Shown piece after piece: positions 21,201-33,342 of a stretch of DNA of 64,000 bases. The number at the start of each line of letters is the position of its first letter. Within the stretch, counting starts at the first letter, position 1. The translations under genes and the position numbers were made by a program. This DNA is from Pseudeuparius sepicola (Eukaryota > Arthropoda > Insecta > Coleoptera > Anthribidae). Under the pieces are notes generated by a model. It did no database searches. It was not told the DNA's origin and was given only the letters and a program-made list of their open reading frames with translations. The DNA is taken from the NCBI GenBank assembly GCA_963920635.1, contig OY987298.1, forward strand, positions 108,381,309 to 108,445,308. The letters are read 5' to 3'.

Positions 21201-22005
21201 GTATGTATACGTGTTATATGTTTGCTGCAGTAATTTGCACAGTATCACCTTTTGAAATATTGAATGTCGGACAAAATCAATTTTGTCAATACAGCACAGA
21301 ATCAAATCAATTTGAAGCCCATTGAAAATTTTTCATTTTATTTCCTTCTAAATGCGCTCACTCCTTGGGAAAACGCTTAGACATGTCGAAAAAAATATAT
21401 ATAACGGAAAACTTCAAAATTTTGCAAATACGCAGGGTGGAGCATGTATGGGTTTAAAACTAACAACATAACCTATATAGTGATAGTCTGAGCCTACGCG
21501 AAATTAAAAAAAAAAACAGCATGACGAAATAAGTGTCATATAATTTCCGGAAGCTGATGACCGAGACAGAGAGAAGCAAAAACCAATCTTTGTTTTGAAG
21601 TATATTGGCTATGGGTAAAATGAATAAATCAACAACTATCCTGTATTAAGAACCGCTAGCTAGCAATGAAACCCTACAATTCAACCCAACTGATATTTAA
21701 ACTAAAAAAGAGCGTGTAAACATACAGAAAGGTAATTTGTAAATACAAAATAATAACCATAGTTGAGGGACTAGCGACAATTGGGTGGTAATGGTAAAGG
21801 TCGGATATGTTGGGTTAAGCCGCTTAAATTTGCCACGCTTCTATAAATTATACTAACTTTATACATTGAATAAGGAATTTCCTTAATCAATGCTTTATAT
21901 TAACACTCGAGATCTAGGAAAAATAATTCCATCTGCTATCTAACACATACACAATTTTAATAAATAAATGATAAAATAATAATTCACAGATGCATTTCAA
22001 AAAAT
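21201..22005. other. 3' flank of CSP-A
   Basis: AT-rich. No canonical AATAAA is seen in the first 100 bases after the stop on the minus strand. A near match AATATAAAG lies about 110 bp downstream (near 21893). Confidence 0.3.
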
Positions 22006-25000
22006 TTACAAAGTAATGCCTTCTTTCTTCAATTCAGCTTCGTATTTCTTCACGTAGATGTGTTCTGGGTCATATTTCTTTTCCAACTCATTCCAAACAT
22101 CCCGCTTGTTCTTGATTAGATGATTGATCATTTTCTTGGATCCATTCTTTTGCTTCTCATTGCACTTGGAGCATTCTGTCTTCAACGCATCAGGTAAGAC
22201 CTCTGAAAAAAAAAGAAATAAGTACTTTATAGTTTTATAGGAGCGGCAACTATTTTTTATTTGAAATAATATTTAATATTTAGGGCAATAAACGGCCTCT
22301 TTTCTATTCACAAATACAAGAATCAATACATGCAACACCTAATAATTGATTTGTGTCTTTCGCAAAACAATAATTGAAAATAACTCGAGTCCTTGCAAAT
22401 TGTGTTAATAATAATATATTATAGCTAAGTACTTAGTATTTAATTCTTGACATATTTTACGGTAGACTATTATTAAACCTAAACGGAAATATTATGAAAA
22501 AGGTCACTGCATTGTTAGTAGGTAATGTTAATTGATGAAGATGTTCGCAGCTACGATATCGGAAAAGTTTGAAAATATTCTGAGATTCGGTTATAATAAT
22601 AGATCCCTCATTTCAGCTTATCTGAAAATAATGCCTATTTAGAATCGAATTTGAAATTTGGAATATTTTTTCCACACCATTTTTTATTTAAGATTTGCGG
22701 CCAAGGTCTAAGCACCTGTGTGACACATTCAGATTTTTTTATGCAACCTTAAATACCTAAAATTAAAATAATTAAATTGCATTACTTTACATTTCTACAT
22801 ATCATGTCGTTTCTGTATTTCATCACAAAACAATAATTACCTACAATAATTTAATTTCCCTAGATGTTCCTATGTACACCTTTACATTGTAAAGTAAATT
22901 TAAGTTAGTAACAATAGTAACATTCTGACGTATCCCTCAAAAAGTTTAACATAACTCCACTCTAGCCTTGATAAACTTTGTGTGGAGAAAGTATTTTAAC
23001 TTAAAAATTTACAGGAATTTTGATTGAATCGCTCACAAATAAATTTAGTAGATGGTCTTATCTAAGCTTAAAATGTTGTAGAATACGTGAATTCCCTCGG
23101 AAGATCATGACGTATTTGTCATTATTATCATCAGTTTCACACGCGGGTCGTTCCTAGTTACTTGGAGAAAATGCCAGAAATAAGGTAGAATTGAAATGAT
23201 AATTAACATCCCAAAATATACAACAAAATATTGTTTAAAGGCTTATGCGACAAATTAAGAGGAATTTTTCCCTCCCCTACCTAGTTAGGTATATCCTTTA
23301 AAAAACGTGATAAAATTAACACTCTACATTTCAGCACTGATTACACACACAGAGAAAGTGTAACACACAAATCGAATATAAACTCAACAATACATTGACA
23401 GTAGGTATGTATCAAAATTGTCTCTTATTTTTGCCCAAAGATTAATATCCTGCATTTTCTCCACGTACATAGAAAGCACCCTGTATACTGGGTTCACCTT
23501 TCTATGGTAGACAATAAATAGTAAGGAATAACCTCTCTTGTGATACAAGCACATTTTTTACAGTCAGAGGGTCGCCTATGGCAACGACAACCCAAAAAAT
23601 TTTATAATAGATAGATGACGATGTTTTAGCATAATATTTGTTAAATTATGTATTAACATTGATAACTCTATTTCTTTACCCAACGGTATTAGATAGAAAA
23701 ATCAAAATACTTGTGTTATAAAAAGACTTCTACAGGGTGTTCCGAATTGCAAACCCAAACTTCACCAGAACATTTTAAAATAATAAAAAATTCCTATAAA
23801 ATATGTGCCGCGAAATGCTTCAATTATACAAAATTTTGTACACAGACCTTTCTTACAGGTTGCGATGCGAAGATATCAATCCCGTCAAGTAACCATTGGC
23901 GGAGTTACTGGCGTTCAGTAACTGTTAATGCCAAAACTCAAAAAGTGTCTTGACATTTTGTCCTATTTGTCACCGTTTGGTCGCAAAATTAGGTTTTTGG
24001 ATATTTTGGTGACATGAATTAGATTTTTTCCCGAGAAATGCCTTGAAGTTAAGGCTGGAAATAAAACGTCATGAAAAGTATGTTCGGTAGCCTGGATCAT
24101 CAAAAGAATTTTATTTATAACTAGTTGGAAAAACTAGTGAATTTGAAAGATATTAAAAAAATATGGGTATTTTTAAAAGACTCATACTGACTGACCCTAT
24201 ATTAAAAGTTGTAGCTGCTAGAAATAAAAATATAACTAATTTCGCAGCTATGACTTTTAAAATAGTGTCAGCAACTATGCATATTTTAGAAATATCCTTT
24301 CAAATAAATAAACCTTTTAAATCCACTACCTTTTCCAGCTAGTTGTAAATAAAATTCTATTGATACAGGCAACCGAACATACATTTGATAACGTTTTATT
24401 TCCCACCCTAAAATTCTCGAATATGTATTTTTTTTTAATTTGCAAAACGTCTAAGGATGCAAAAGAGAAAAATCACTTTCTTATACTTATATAAATTTAA
24501 AAAAACGGTAGCTATAACAGTAACGATTCGGAAGATAAAAAAATTAACGAAATTTTTTGGAAACTGAAAATAAAGCATTTCCTGACCTACAGTGTGTCCA
24601 CGGATAGAGTTCACGTAGGGTGTAAATGACAAAAAAATTTCGAGTTGAAATTTGAGCTTCTGGGGATCAGCCCTGCTTGGTTTTAAACTAATTTGTGACA
24701 TAATTTTACTTTCGAAAAATCACGTATGCCTTGGGAATTTTCAAAAAACTAATTTTCCTAATCAGTAAAGTGCCCTTTCTGTAGGTTTTACGATAAAATG
24801 TTATTAAGAAAACTTGTTCACAATGAGAAACTGGATAGGTGTGAAAGAATTTCAAAAGCCTAGGTATACTTTGATTTTTATGCGTTTTAAACTTTTTAGC
24901 AGAAAAAATCAAAGTATACCTAGGCTTTTGAAATTCTTTCACACCTATCCAGTTTTTCATTGTGAACAAATTTTCTTAATAACGTTTTAATGTGAAAGCT

Positions 25001-27566
25001 CCCCAAAGTGCACTTTTCTGAAGAAAAGTGGGAAAAAATACCAAAAAATCAAAGTAGGCCTAGACTTTCGAAATTTCGCAAACCTACTCAGTTCTTCATT
25101 CTGAACAAGTTTCCTTAATTACATTTTGTCGTAAAACCTACAGAAAGGGCACTTTACTGATTAGGAAAATTAGTTTTTTCAAAATTCCCAAGGCATACGT
25201 GATTTTTCGAAAGTAAAATTATGTCAAAAATTAGTTTAAAACCAAGCAGGGCTGATCCCCAGAAGCTCAAATTTCAACTCGAAATTTTTTTGTCATTCAC
25301 ACCCTACGTGAATTCTATCCGTGGACACACTGTGTTTAAACTTTTTTCTTTTTTTTGTAAGTTTCTATTACCATATAAAGTTTGGCGTATGCAAGTGAGG
25401 ATACCCTGTATATTTTATGCAAATTTGAGTTTGTTTTATTTTCTTTTCATTGTAATATCCAGTGTTGAATTTCTCTCTCTCAGAAAAATGCCCCTATTGG
25501 CAAAATATTATTGCAGGTGACCGAGATGGCGTGATATTACTCATTTTGCCACTTTATACTTAACCTTTAATTATTGTTCTATTGACTTTGACGCCATTGG
25601 GAAGGTAAGGTTTGGGTCGCTTTACCCGGTGACATTCGGCATTTCAAAAATTAGTTTTAATTTTTACTTGTACATTTATTTGAGTCAGGGACCCTTTAAA
25701 GTAAGGAGACCCAGCAATATACTTTCCAAAGTGAGGTTGTTTCTTTCCTCATTCTAATGGTCTCAATGATGCCAAGTATGCCATTTTTTTGGAGAATCTA
25801 TGAATATAACAGGTACTTTGATTGTTAGTAAAAATTAATAACGGTTTCCATGATTTCTAAAAATTAGACTTGACAATGTTCTGTCAACAAACACAGAATA
25901 TGGCAAGTGCCAAATGAATCAAATTAATTTTATATTTGAATTTGGTTTCCTGCAATTATTTCCAGGAATTTAAGTAATATAAGTATGGAAAGTCAGTGCC
26001 GATTTTGCTTATTTGAGAATTTGTCGCTATTGCACCTTGTTACCAGGATCCTCAAACCATTCGTAATATGTAGGTATAATAGGTACGTACTTGAACTTTC
26101 TTCCCTTGTTGAATGCATCTGCCCAAAGAACTTTCACAGATTTCGGGATGGACTAATAAGATTAGGTCTTCTACTTAGTTCTAATCATGTAGTTTTTCTC
26201 GGTGCTCATTATAAAATTTTTGTAATTTTATTTCTTTCCCAAGGTACCTCACATACGTAAAATAAACTTATAGTTGTAGATAAAAACTGTTTAAAAAAGA
26301 CCTGACTGAAGCTACCTGCTTAATAATTTAAAATTTTCGAAATACGATTTGTTTCGAACTATCTACTTATACGTAATGCCCACGTAATGGGAATTGTAGG
26401 ATTACTAAAGATGAGACAAAAAAAATCTGGTTGCAATTATTGGGACTACTACAGGCGGCCGCATTACCTTTAATTGACTATCTGGAAGTTAGAAAACTTA
26501 AAAATTGTGAACTATGATGGGATAGTATATTTCATTACGAGTCTGGAAATAAAGATTTTTCCGTGCGCGCGTGACAAATTCCCGTGTGAGGCGTAGCCGA
26601 ACAGGGGAAGTCATGCAAGCACGGAAAAATCTATTTCTGGACGTGTAATGAACAATATTTTTTTATTATACTTCTTTGAAAACGGAAACTTAAAACATTT
26701 TCTCGGCATATTATAATAAATTTAATTGACAAAAAATAAACAATGCAGACAATATAGTGTTTGGTGTGTATGATGCGTTTCCATGGTTAGGTACTTAGTT
26801 ATTGTCAGATAAGGTGAATAAAACGTCAAAAATATTACAGAAATGTATATAAATATTGAAACACTTACGAATTAAAATACAAAATAGGTATATGTTAAAT
26901 ATCAGAGAGCATATAGAGTTTCTTAAATTTAGTTTACTTTGCTGTATATTTTTATTTTAAAGCCATATATTAGTTTTTCCATGCGCTGTTTCCGTGCGCT
27001 AGCACCAAAAACCCCATCTTTCATTATTGCTAAAACAGGTGAAAATAAGGTGTTTTCAAAGAAGTATAATAAAAAATATTTTGCCTCCTTTGGAATCTAA
27101 ATGGCACTGGCATGTCACATAAAACCTGATGGAAGCTGGACACTGACATAGGATAACCTTGTACCAGCCCACTTGTGTGGTCTCCTTGGAGTATACAGAA
27201 AACAAACTTCCCCTCAAGGCTTCACTTTTCCTATGACATAGACTGTGACATGCTGGGTCCCCTTATTTTAAAGAGTCACTGATTTGAGTGGAATTGATAG
27301 AAATAATGCCGTAACGAGTGCTAAATGTAAACACCATAGTGCTAACTAATGGTCACGTAAGATCAATGCTTACTTTTAAGTTCGGCGCCGTCGGGCGTGC
27401 ACTTGCCCCTGTCCAACAGACAGTTGACGTAGTTCTGCAGCAGCCTGTCGCTCTTGATGATCTCGTCGAGGTCGACGTTGTCGTACTTGGTGGTGTATTT
27501 CTCTTCGGCCGGCGCGGCGGCCACGAACGCCACCGCCGCGAGGAAGCACAGCGCCGCCAGTTTCAT
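22006..27566 (-). CDS. chemosensory protein CSP-A (two exons)
   Basis: Coding parts are exon 1 at 27374-27566 and exon 2 at 22006-22202, giving 129 residues. The junction is AAA A|GTAAGC to TTTCAG|AG, phase 1. The protein has a signal peptide (about residues 1-18, [18 protein letters not shown]), then the OS-D/CSP domain with [19 protein letters not shown], and cysteines at 49, 56, 75 and 78 (C-X6-C-X18-C-X2-C), which form two small disulphide loops in this family. The C-terminus [14 protein letters not shown] is typical. CSPs are secreted six-helix carriers of hydrophobic ligands in sensillar lymph and other tissues; which role applies here cannot be told from sequence. Exon 1 is strikingly GC-rich compared with its surroundings and with CSP-B. 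It is the downstream member of a tandem trio on this strand. Confidence 0.95.
24047..24412. mobile_element. foldback element in CSP-A intron
   Basis: Arms of about 90 bp share GGAAATAAAACGT, GTATGTTCGGT and AATTTTATTTA in inverted orientation. Confidence 0.75.
24590..25332. mobile_element. 743-bp foldback with CAGTGTGTCCAC ends
   Basis: Inverted arms of over 200 bp run from the CAGTGTGTCCACGGATAGA end. A second, inner inverted repeat (24840-24952; AGTATACCTAGGCTTTTGAA) lies between them. Near-identical 38-residue peptides read off both arms simply reflect the inverted repeat. Confidence 0.85.
26529..27085. repeat. two adjacent inverted repeats
   Basis: One hairpin spans about 26529-26652 (AAAGATTTTTCCGTGC arms around a GC-rich loop). 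A second pair, TTATTATACTTCTTTGAAAA at about 26650-26690 and its complement at 27045-27085, encloses 350 bp of AT-rich DNA. Confidence 0.7.
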
Positions 27567-27631
27567 GTTCGCTTATTTTTTTCGTCGTCTTCGAAGCAAA
27601 CCACTGCTAATTGCCCTCAGCAGCGGAGTTA

Positions 27632-27638
27632 TTATATA
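27632..27638 (-). promoter_or_regulatory. TATA box of CSP-A
   Basis: TATATAA on the minus strand lies about 66 bp upstream of the ATG. A GCAGT initiator-like sequence follows about 30 bp downstream (near 27604), the spacing expected of arthropod TATA plus initiator promoters. The region up to about 27830 is GC-rich. Confidence 0.6.
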
Positions 27639-27839
27639 GAAACGGAGAGTTGGAGGGGCAGGCCGATGGCCCGGCGCGCCTGGCCTGGCGATCTTGAGAT
27701 TTGCGGTTTTTCCTGTCGACGGCCGGTATGTGGGCGACGACGCCGTTGCCTTCGCCTAGTTTTCGAGGGAAAATTCCCAGTGGAGGGTTATTTTTTGTGC
27801 ATTTTGTTTGTTCGGCGGGCAGCAACAAAAACATGTCCG

Positions 27840-28544
27840 ACAATCAGATTAGCAATTTTAAATCGATCATTAAGCAGAGAACTCGCAAAAAAGACGTCAG
27901 TAGGTTCTGCGAGACTGGTTCAAGGCAAAAGTAAAATATCTAGACTTGATTTCCTGATATTAGAACACATTAATTAATTATTTAAAAAATAATAAATTAT
28001 TTTAAATAAGACCTACGTAGTTTAGGATTTAAAGGGAGAGATTTTAATTTCTCAAGATATATAGAAATCCAGTCCATTCATTACAAACCACCAATTTTTA
28101 AATGATATGGTCTTTGACTGGTCAAGAGCCGCATTGGCTTGGATATAATAACTTATATCTTATTCTAAGCAAAAACTGTCTCCATATTTTTTTCTATCTG
28201 CCACAGTTTCACAACAAATTTGATTTTCAGACATACACATAATTCATTTTGAAATACGAGAAGAAAAAGTACCTATTTAATTTGAAGAAAGGACACCTTC
28301 AGATTTCTATTTGACATAGGATATTAAACTATGTGATACGGTTAAAAAATCAAAAACCACTTCTGTGCGAAACTAAAAATATGTAATTTTATCGAAGATT
28401 TGACTTTCGGTTTTAAAAGAAAAAATAGGTAGCAAAATTAGTTGGCCATGGATGACATTGTTGTTTTGTTGAAATACTATAAAAAAGTCAGTTCTCGTCA
28501 GTACTGCTCAAACCGATATCTAAAATGTCTCTCTTCAGATGAAA
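27840..28544. other. AT-rich stretch, no feature seen
   Basis: Upstream flank of CSP-A. No gene or clear repeat boundary is visible. Confidence 0.3.
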
Positions 28545-29005
28545 TAATTTAATTTTCTTGAAATCGACAGTGAAGTGTATAGTCATTAAAAGCTCAGAAA
28601 TCGGCACTGAAGTAGCCCATTATCGTACGATTTTTTCAATAAGTAGGCCTTGTCGAGATGTAAACATCAAACGTCAGACGCGGAGCCATCGCCCGTCAAA
28701 AGTGACCAAATATTCAAAATCCGACCAATAAACGCCCATTTAACTTTTCGTACACATTGCGAAATTGTTACCTATAGCCGCACATTCTTAATTTTAATAG
28801 ATTTGAATGACAATCTATTTTTCATGGAGGCTGCACAGCAGACAGCAGTTTGTAGTTTCTGTTAGGAAGCGCTGTGCCTCGTCATACTTGACCTAGGTAC
28901 AGCGATCGTCAAAGTCAAGCAACGCCTCGCGCAGTCGGTTCATGGACGAGTGACCCCTTATGACTATTGTTTTGAATAATAAAACATTTTTTCCGATTTA
29001 AAAAA
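28545..29005 (+). repeat. composite repeat with 5S-rRNA-like module, copy 2
   Basis: Plus-strand copy: the upstream domain (GTCATTAAAAGCTCAGAAAT) leads to a 5S-like module at 28868-28957 with GATCGTCAAAGTCAAGCAAC, then CGCGCAGTCGGTTCATGG, comparable to the 5S internal control region GTTAAGCAACG..GCGCGGTTAGTACTTGGATGGGTGAC. The terminal part is cut by the foldback that begins at about 29007. A 71-codon frame in the upstream domain is shared with copy 3, and a function is not implied. Confidence 0.65.
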
Positions 29006-29006
29006 A

Positions 29007-29718
29007 TATATACAGAGTGATTCAAAACTATGCGGCACCCTTTCAGGGGCGTAATTTACTCGTTAAAATAAGACGAAAAGTTCATATCAACATGGGTCCA
29101 AAAACGCTTCTTTACGAAGATACAGGGTGATTAAGCTTTCAAAAAAATATCAATTTTTGTTTATACCTTCCAAACCAATAATGATCAAAAATTACCTACT
29201 CCTACTGCAATTCCATTTGAAAATCATTTCGTTTACTTAAAATAATACTTACTTCAAAGTAAAGTAAAGAGTCCAAAAAGATGAGAATTAGGAAAAACTC
29301 CAATTTTCCGCGAAAGGGAGAGAGATATGAAAAAAATGAAAGAGACATTTTTTTTCCGTATTGTATTGTTTATTCAACAAGATAATAAATTTTTGTATTG
29401 TACGGGGCAGTACTATTTTTTTTGTTTAATTAATGGTACTGATTACCCATACCTCCGCCACTGGTTACTTTGGAGACCTGATATTAACATGTGTTATGTC
29501 ACCCTATGAGGGTATTATTGTGTACCAAGTTTGGTTTAAATATTCTTATTGGTTTAGAAGGTATAAACAAAAATCGATATTTTTTTGAAAGCTTAATCAC
29601 CCTGTATCTTCGCAACAAAGCGTTTTTGGACCCATGTTGATATGAACTTTTCGTCTTATTTTAACGAGTAAATTACGCCTCTGAAAGGGTGCCGCATTGT
29701 TTTTGATACCCTGTATAT
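29007..29718. mobile_element. foldback element with TACAGRGTG ends
   Basis: Arms of about 180 bp (29007-29190 and 29540-29718) are inverted copies, including ATGCGGCACCCTTTCAG and TCATATCAACATGGGTCC. They carry an inner TACAGGGTGATTAAGC / GCTTAATCACCCTGTA pair as well as the outer ends. It sits at the end of the 5S-like repeat copy 2. Confidence 0.88.
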
Positions 29719-29845
29719 GTATAATAATATGTACCTCGGCACTGAAGGAAAATTTAGGAAAACTGTGGATCAAGTTCAGGAACTGCTTATAAGTGCAAGT
29801 TCTAACCTCACGTTTCTGAATACGTAAATTTCAAATACTGGTAGT

Positions 29846-31030
29846 CAGTGGCGCACCCAAGGGGGTGGCACAGGGGCACGTGCCCCCCCAGGCCCGTATA
29901 GCTAGGACCAAAACTCGAGGCGGGCAGGTATAATTTTAGGTAGGGCGATAGGGCACAATATGTATTTTATTTTTTGAGATACATTTTTTCATGACGAATG
30001 CTGTTGTCAAATTTTGCCATTTGACATTAGAATTAAAAAGTACTGCTTTTAAAACTGTAATGTCAACCCATACATAATCTATGGTTAAACCTTAGACTAT
30101 ACAATGATCAAACCATGCAACAAACCCCCACATTTCAACTCTGTATTGAAACATGAAACCTGCCTAGGTATTTATTATTGAGTTATGAAATGATATAGTG
30201 TTCAACTGAAAACATAATTTATTATTGAAAAATAACAGGAAATAAAATAGAAATAGTACTAGCATAGGATATAAAAAAAATCACAAATTAAAAAAGCCTC
30301 CTTTATCGGCGTTATGACTATGCCATAAGGGCAAAAAACAAATAAAACTTATTATTGAAATTAAAATAACTGTAATTTTCTATTCTTAATTGAATAACAT
30401 TTTAGAAAAGCGTCAAGCGAAAGAAACTGAAAAAACTTATGCGTTTTATACTTACTTACACTACAGCTAGCCATGGACTTTATTTCAAACCAAACGGTAC
30501 CAAAATACTCTTGCTTGTTTTTTAGACTCGCTTATCTTAAGAAATTATATGGAAATATGCCAAATTAAATGGACGTAACAAAAAATTATTTTATTTTATT
30601 TTTTATATTAATTCGTTGCAACAGACACATTTACATGTTTTATTTTATAAAAGATTCTGCAGCAATGCTGGTTTTAACATCAAACCACCCTGTCGATTTT
30701 TTCGACGTGTAGCGCCAGTGGTTATTGCTTGAAACAGCGCTATGCACAGGTCTTTAATATTATAGCGTTGACTGAAGATAATCCTCATTATAGTGTTGGC
30801 CCAGCTACTGCAACCAGCGATTCAGTTCAGAGTTTATTAAAAAGAGGTCGCTCCCTCGCTTCGGCCCTACCCCCACAGGAAGGCACCCGCGGTGCGTTAT
30901 GTGGCTAAATAAAAATTTATGTTTTTCCTTATCAGCTTGGTTCCACCCCCTCCTTTATCTTTGTACCCGACACGATCAAAACATAAGCGTACTGTGCCCC
31001 TCCCATAAATTAGTTCTGGGTGCGCCACTG
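29846..31030. mobile_element. hAT-type element 3
   Basis: Terminal inverted repeats CAGTGGCGCACCCA and TGGGTGCGCCACTG lie within a perfect 8-bp duplication CTGGTAGT (29838-29845 and 31031-31038). It is 1185 bp long, AT-rich inside, and no transposase domain is recognised. Confidence 0.88.
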
Positions 31031-31038
31031 CTGGTAGT

Positions 31039-31632
31039 AAGTGGTCTTGAATATTCTTCTTTTGCTTAACTCAACACACCAAAACTTTGTTTTTTTTTGC
31101 ACTCGACGCGCGTTTCGCTAACCATGTTAGCATCATCAAGACATGAAGAGATGATTAAGTCAGACTTAATTGGTCTTGAATCAGGTCCAAAAAATGGCCT
31201 TTTTGGTGGCACTTGCAAGAAATTCGTTGTTTAAATTCCTTAATAATATAATTAATTCCTAACGTACACCCTCGAAAACCTTTAAAATGACTCGTTTGAT
31301 ACTCATAAATATTAAAACCTCGGAAAACTATATAAGATTTTCCAAGAATTTTCCGCAGTTTTCTTTTCTTTAATTCGATTTTGTTATTTAAAAATGGATT
31401 GACCTTTATTTTGGCTCCAAAACATAAATTTTCACATAATCTGTAGTTTATTTAAAATATATACATGCGGTTTTTCCGATTTTACGGGAAAACGATTGGG
31501 AAAATCTAAATTTTTCATAGGAAAAATTTTATAGGAAATTTAATTTTAAACTACTTTCATTTGAAACTTTTTTCGAAAAAATGCATATTTTTTAAGATAA
31601 TAGCATTTTTTAGTAAAAAAAGCGAAAAATCT
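31039..31632. other. stretch without gene
   Basis: AT-rich; nothing specific apart from an ACTCGACGCG/ACATGAAGAGATGATTAAGTC-like debris of unknown origin. Confidence 0.25.
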
Positions 31633-32013
31633 TATATACAGGGTGTCCCGTTAATAATGGTCCATAGGGCAACTGCATATATTTTGGGGCAAAAAAGATA
31701 ACCTCAAAAAAGTTAGGAGTAAAAACACGATCCAAAAACAGCGCAAGTGGCGCCCTCTGTGAGATGCAGTAAAATTGATATTTTTAGCTTATTCTCCATC
31801 CCCAAAAACACAGCAGTGTCAAATTTCAGTTCAGCAGCTTCATTATCTTGGGAGATGTAGAGATAATTCAATTTCAAAAAATGAACTTCAACGCCCTGTA
31901 TCTCTTAAACAAACAACATTTCTATAAGGCATATAAGCCTCAGTCATCATATTTTGGCCCCAAATATGTGCAGTTTCTCTATGGACCATTATTAACGGGA
32001 CACCCGTATATAT
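31633..32013. mobile_element. foldback with ACAGGGTGTCCCGTTAATAA ends
   Basis: Inverted ends of about 60 bp: TACAGGGTGTCCCGTTAATA, then GGTCCATAG, match the right end in reverse. The interior has GCGCAAGTGGCGCCCTCTG and TTATTCTCCATCCCCAAAAA, which also occur near 47480-47540 and 56090-56130, marking one dispersed family. Confidence 0.8.
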
Positions 32014-32267
32014 CTATAGCTCGAAACGCTTTATGTTGCTGGTGGTTGCGTGTGTGACATATGTTTTCTGACCTCAAAACCAAAACCTACACTTTTCTGT
32101 AAAAAAATCTGAGAGCGAAAAAGTTCGCTTATTCCATCTTTTTATGTCTATCTTTCCCGGACTAATCTGGCTTCGACAATTATTAGTATTTAACAGCAAC
32201 AAATTAAAAATCATGTCCATGTACAGTTTTAAGCCAATCGGTCTAACGTGGCTATTGTGTCCTATAC

Positions 32268-33342
32268 ATACAGGGTATCCCAACGAAAACTTGATCCCTC
32301 CCCAAAAATTCGAAAAGCGAACAATATTTGAAAACTCGCCGAGATCCGTCGATTTTTGTTTTTGGGGGGAGCTTTTTTTTGACAGTCAAGCCAACCCGAT
32401 ATGTTCATCCCCCTAATCCCTAGCAACCCCAAATTTAAAATTTTAAATGGAACTATCCCCCTTGTGGCGCATCATTTTAAAGCCCTTTTTATTGCGAATA
32501 CAGTGATGTATCGTTTTTAGAATTCTGTTGAGATTTGACAGAATTATTGGCTAAAAACGGAAAGTTCACAATCCACTGTACGCGTAGTAATTTCTACACA
32601 AATGCCCGCCACTAATAAGTTTTTTATCCACTACACACCACCACATTACATAGTTTTTATTGACGTCTCGATCAGTTTACAAAAAAGTCACAAATGAAAA
32701 AGCAGAAGCAAAACAAAAAAAGTTCATAATACGAATTCAAACCTTATATCTTTTTAAAATATGTAACAAAAAGTCACTGTCACAAAAAAAGTTCCCGTTT
32801 TTTTGCTTCTAACCACGAAATCGAAAGGGTAGAAATTGTTGCAATTTGTTATCGAAATCATGATTGCGCTAGAGCTACAGCACTTTTTTTGGTCTGCTTC
32901 AGCTTTTTCATTTGTGACTTTTTTGTAAACTGATCGACACGCCAATAAAAACTAGGTAATTTGGTCGTATGTAGTAGATAAAAAACTTAATAGTGGCGGG
33001 CATTTGTGTAGAAATTACTACGCGTAGGTATACAGTGGATTGTCAACTTTCCGTTTTTAGTCAATAATTCTGTCAAACCTCAACAGAATTATAAAAATGA
33101 TACATCACTGTATTCGCAATAAAAAGGGCTTTAAAATGATGCGCCACAAGGGGGGTAGTTAAATTTGAAATTTTACAATTGGGGTTGCTAGGGATTAGGT
33201 GGATGAACATATCGGGTTGTCTTGACTGTCAAAAAAAAGCTCCCTCCAAAAATAAAAATCGACTGGTCTCGACGAATTTTCAAATATTGTTCGGTTTTCG
33301 AATTTTTGGGGGGTCAAATTTTCGTTGGGATACCCTGTATAT
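32268..33342. mobile_element. 1.07-kb near-palindromic foldback
   Basis: Arms of about 450 bp (32268-32715 and 32885-33342) are inverted copies almost to the centre, with TACAGGGTATCCCAACGAAA ends and blocks such as CCCGATATGTTCATCC and TACGCGTAGTAATTTC. No transposase. Confidence 0.88.

Larger units (their letters stand above)
22203..27373 (-). other. CSP-A intron, filled with foldback repeats
   Basis: A 5171-bp GT-AG intron. It contains inverted-repeat elements at 24047-24412, 24590-25332 and 26529-27085, a CAGGGTGTTCC end at 23733, and a reverse copy of the repeat family found at 56400-56720 and 57430-57800 (about 27080-27260). The intron of CSP-B at the same codon is only 1598 bp, so insertions probably explain the difference. 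Confidence 0.85.

Noticed and set aside
24435..25520. Near-identical peptides on opposite strands ([14 protein letters not shown])
   Set aside because: They are the two arms of the foldback at 24590-25332, not duplicated genes.
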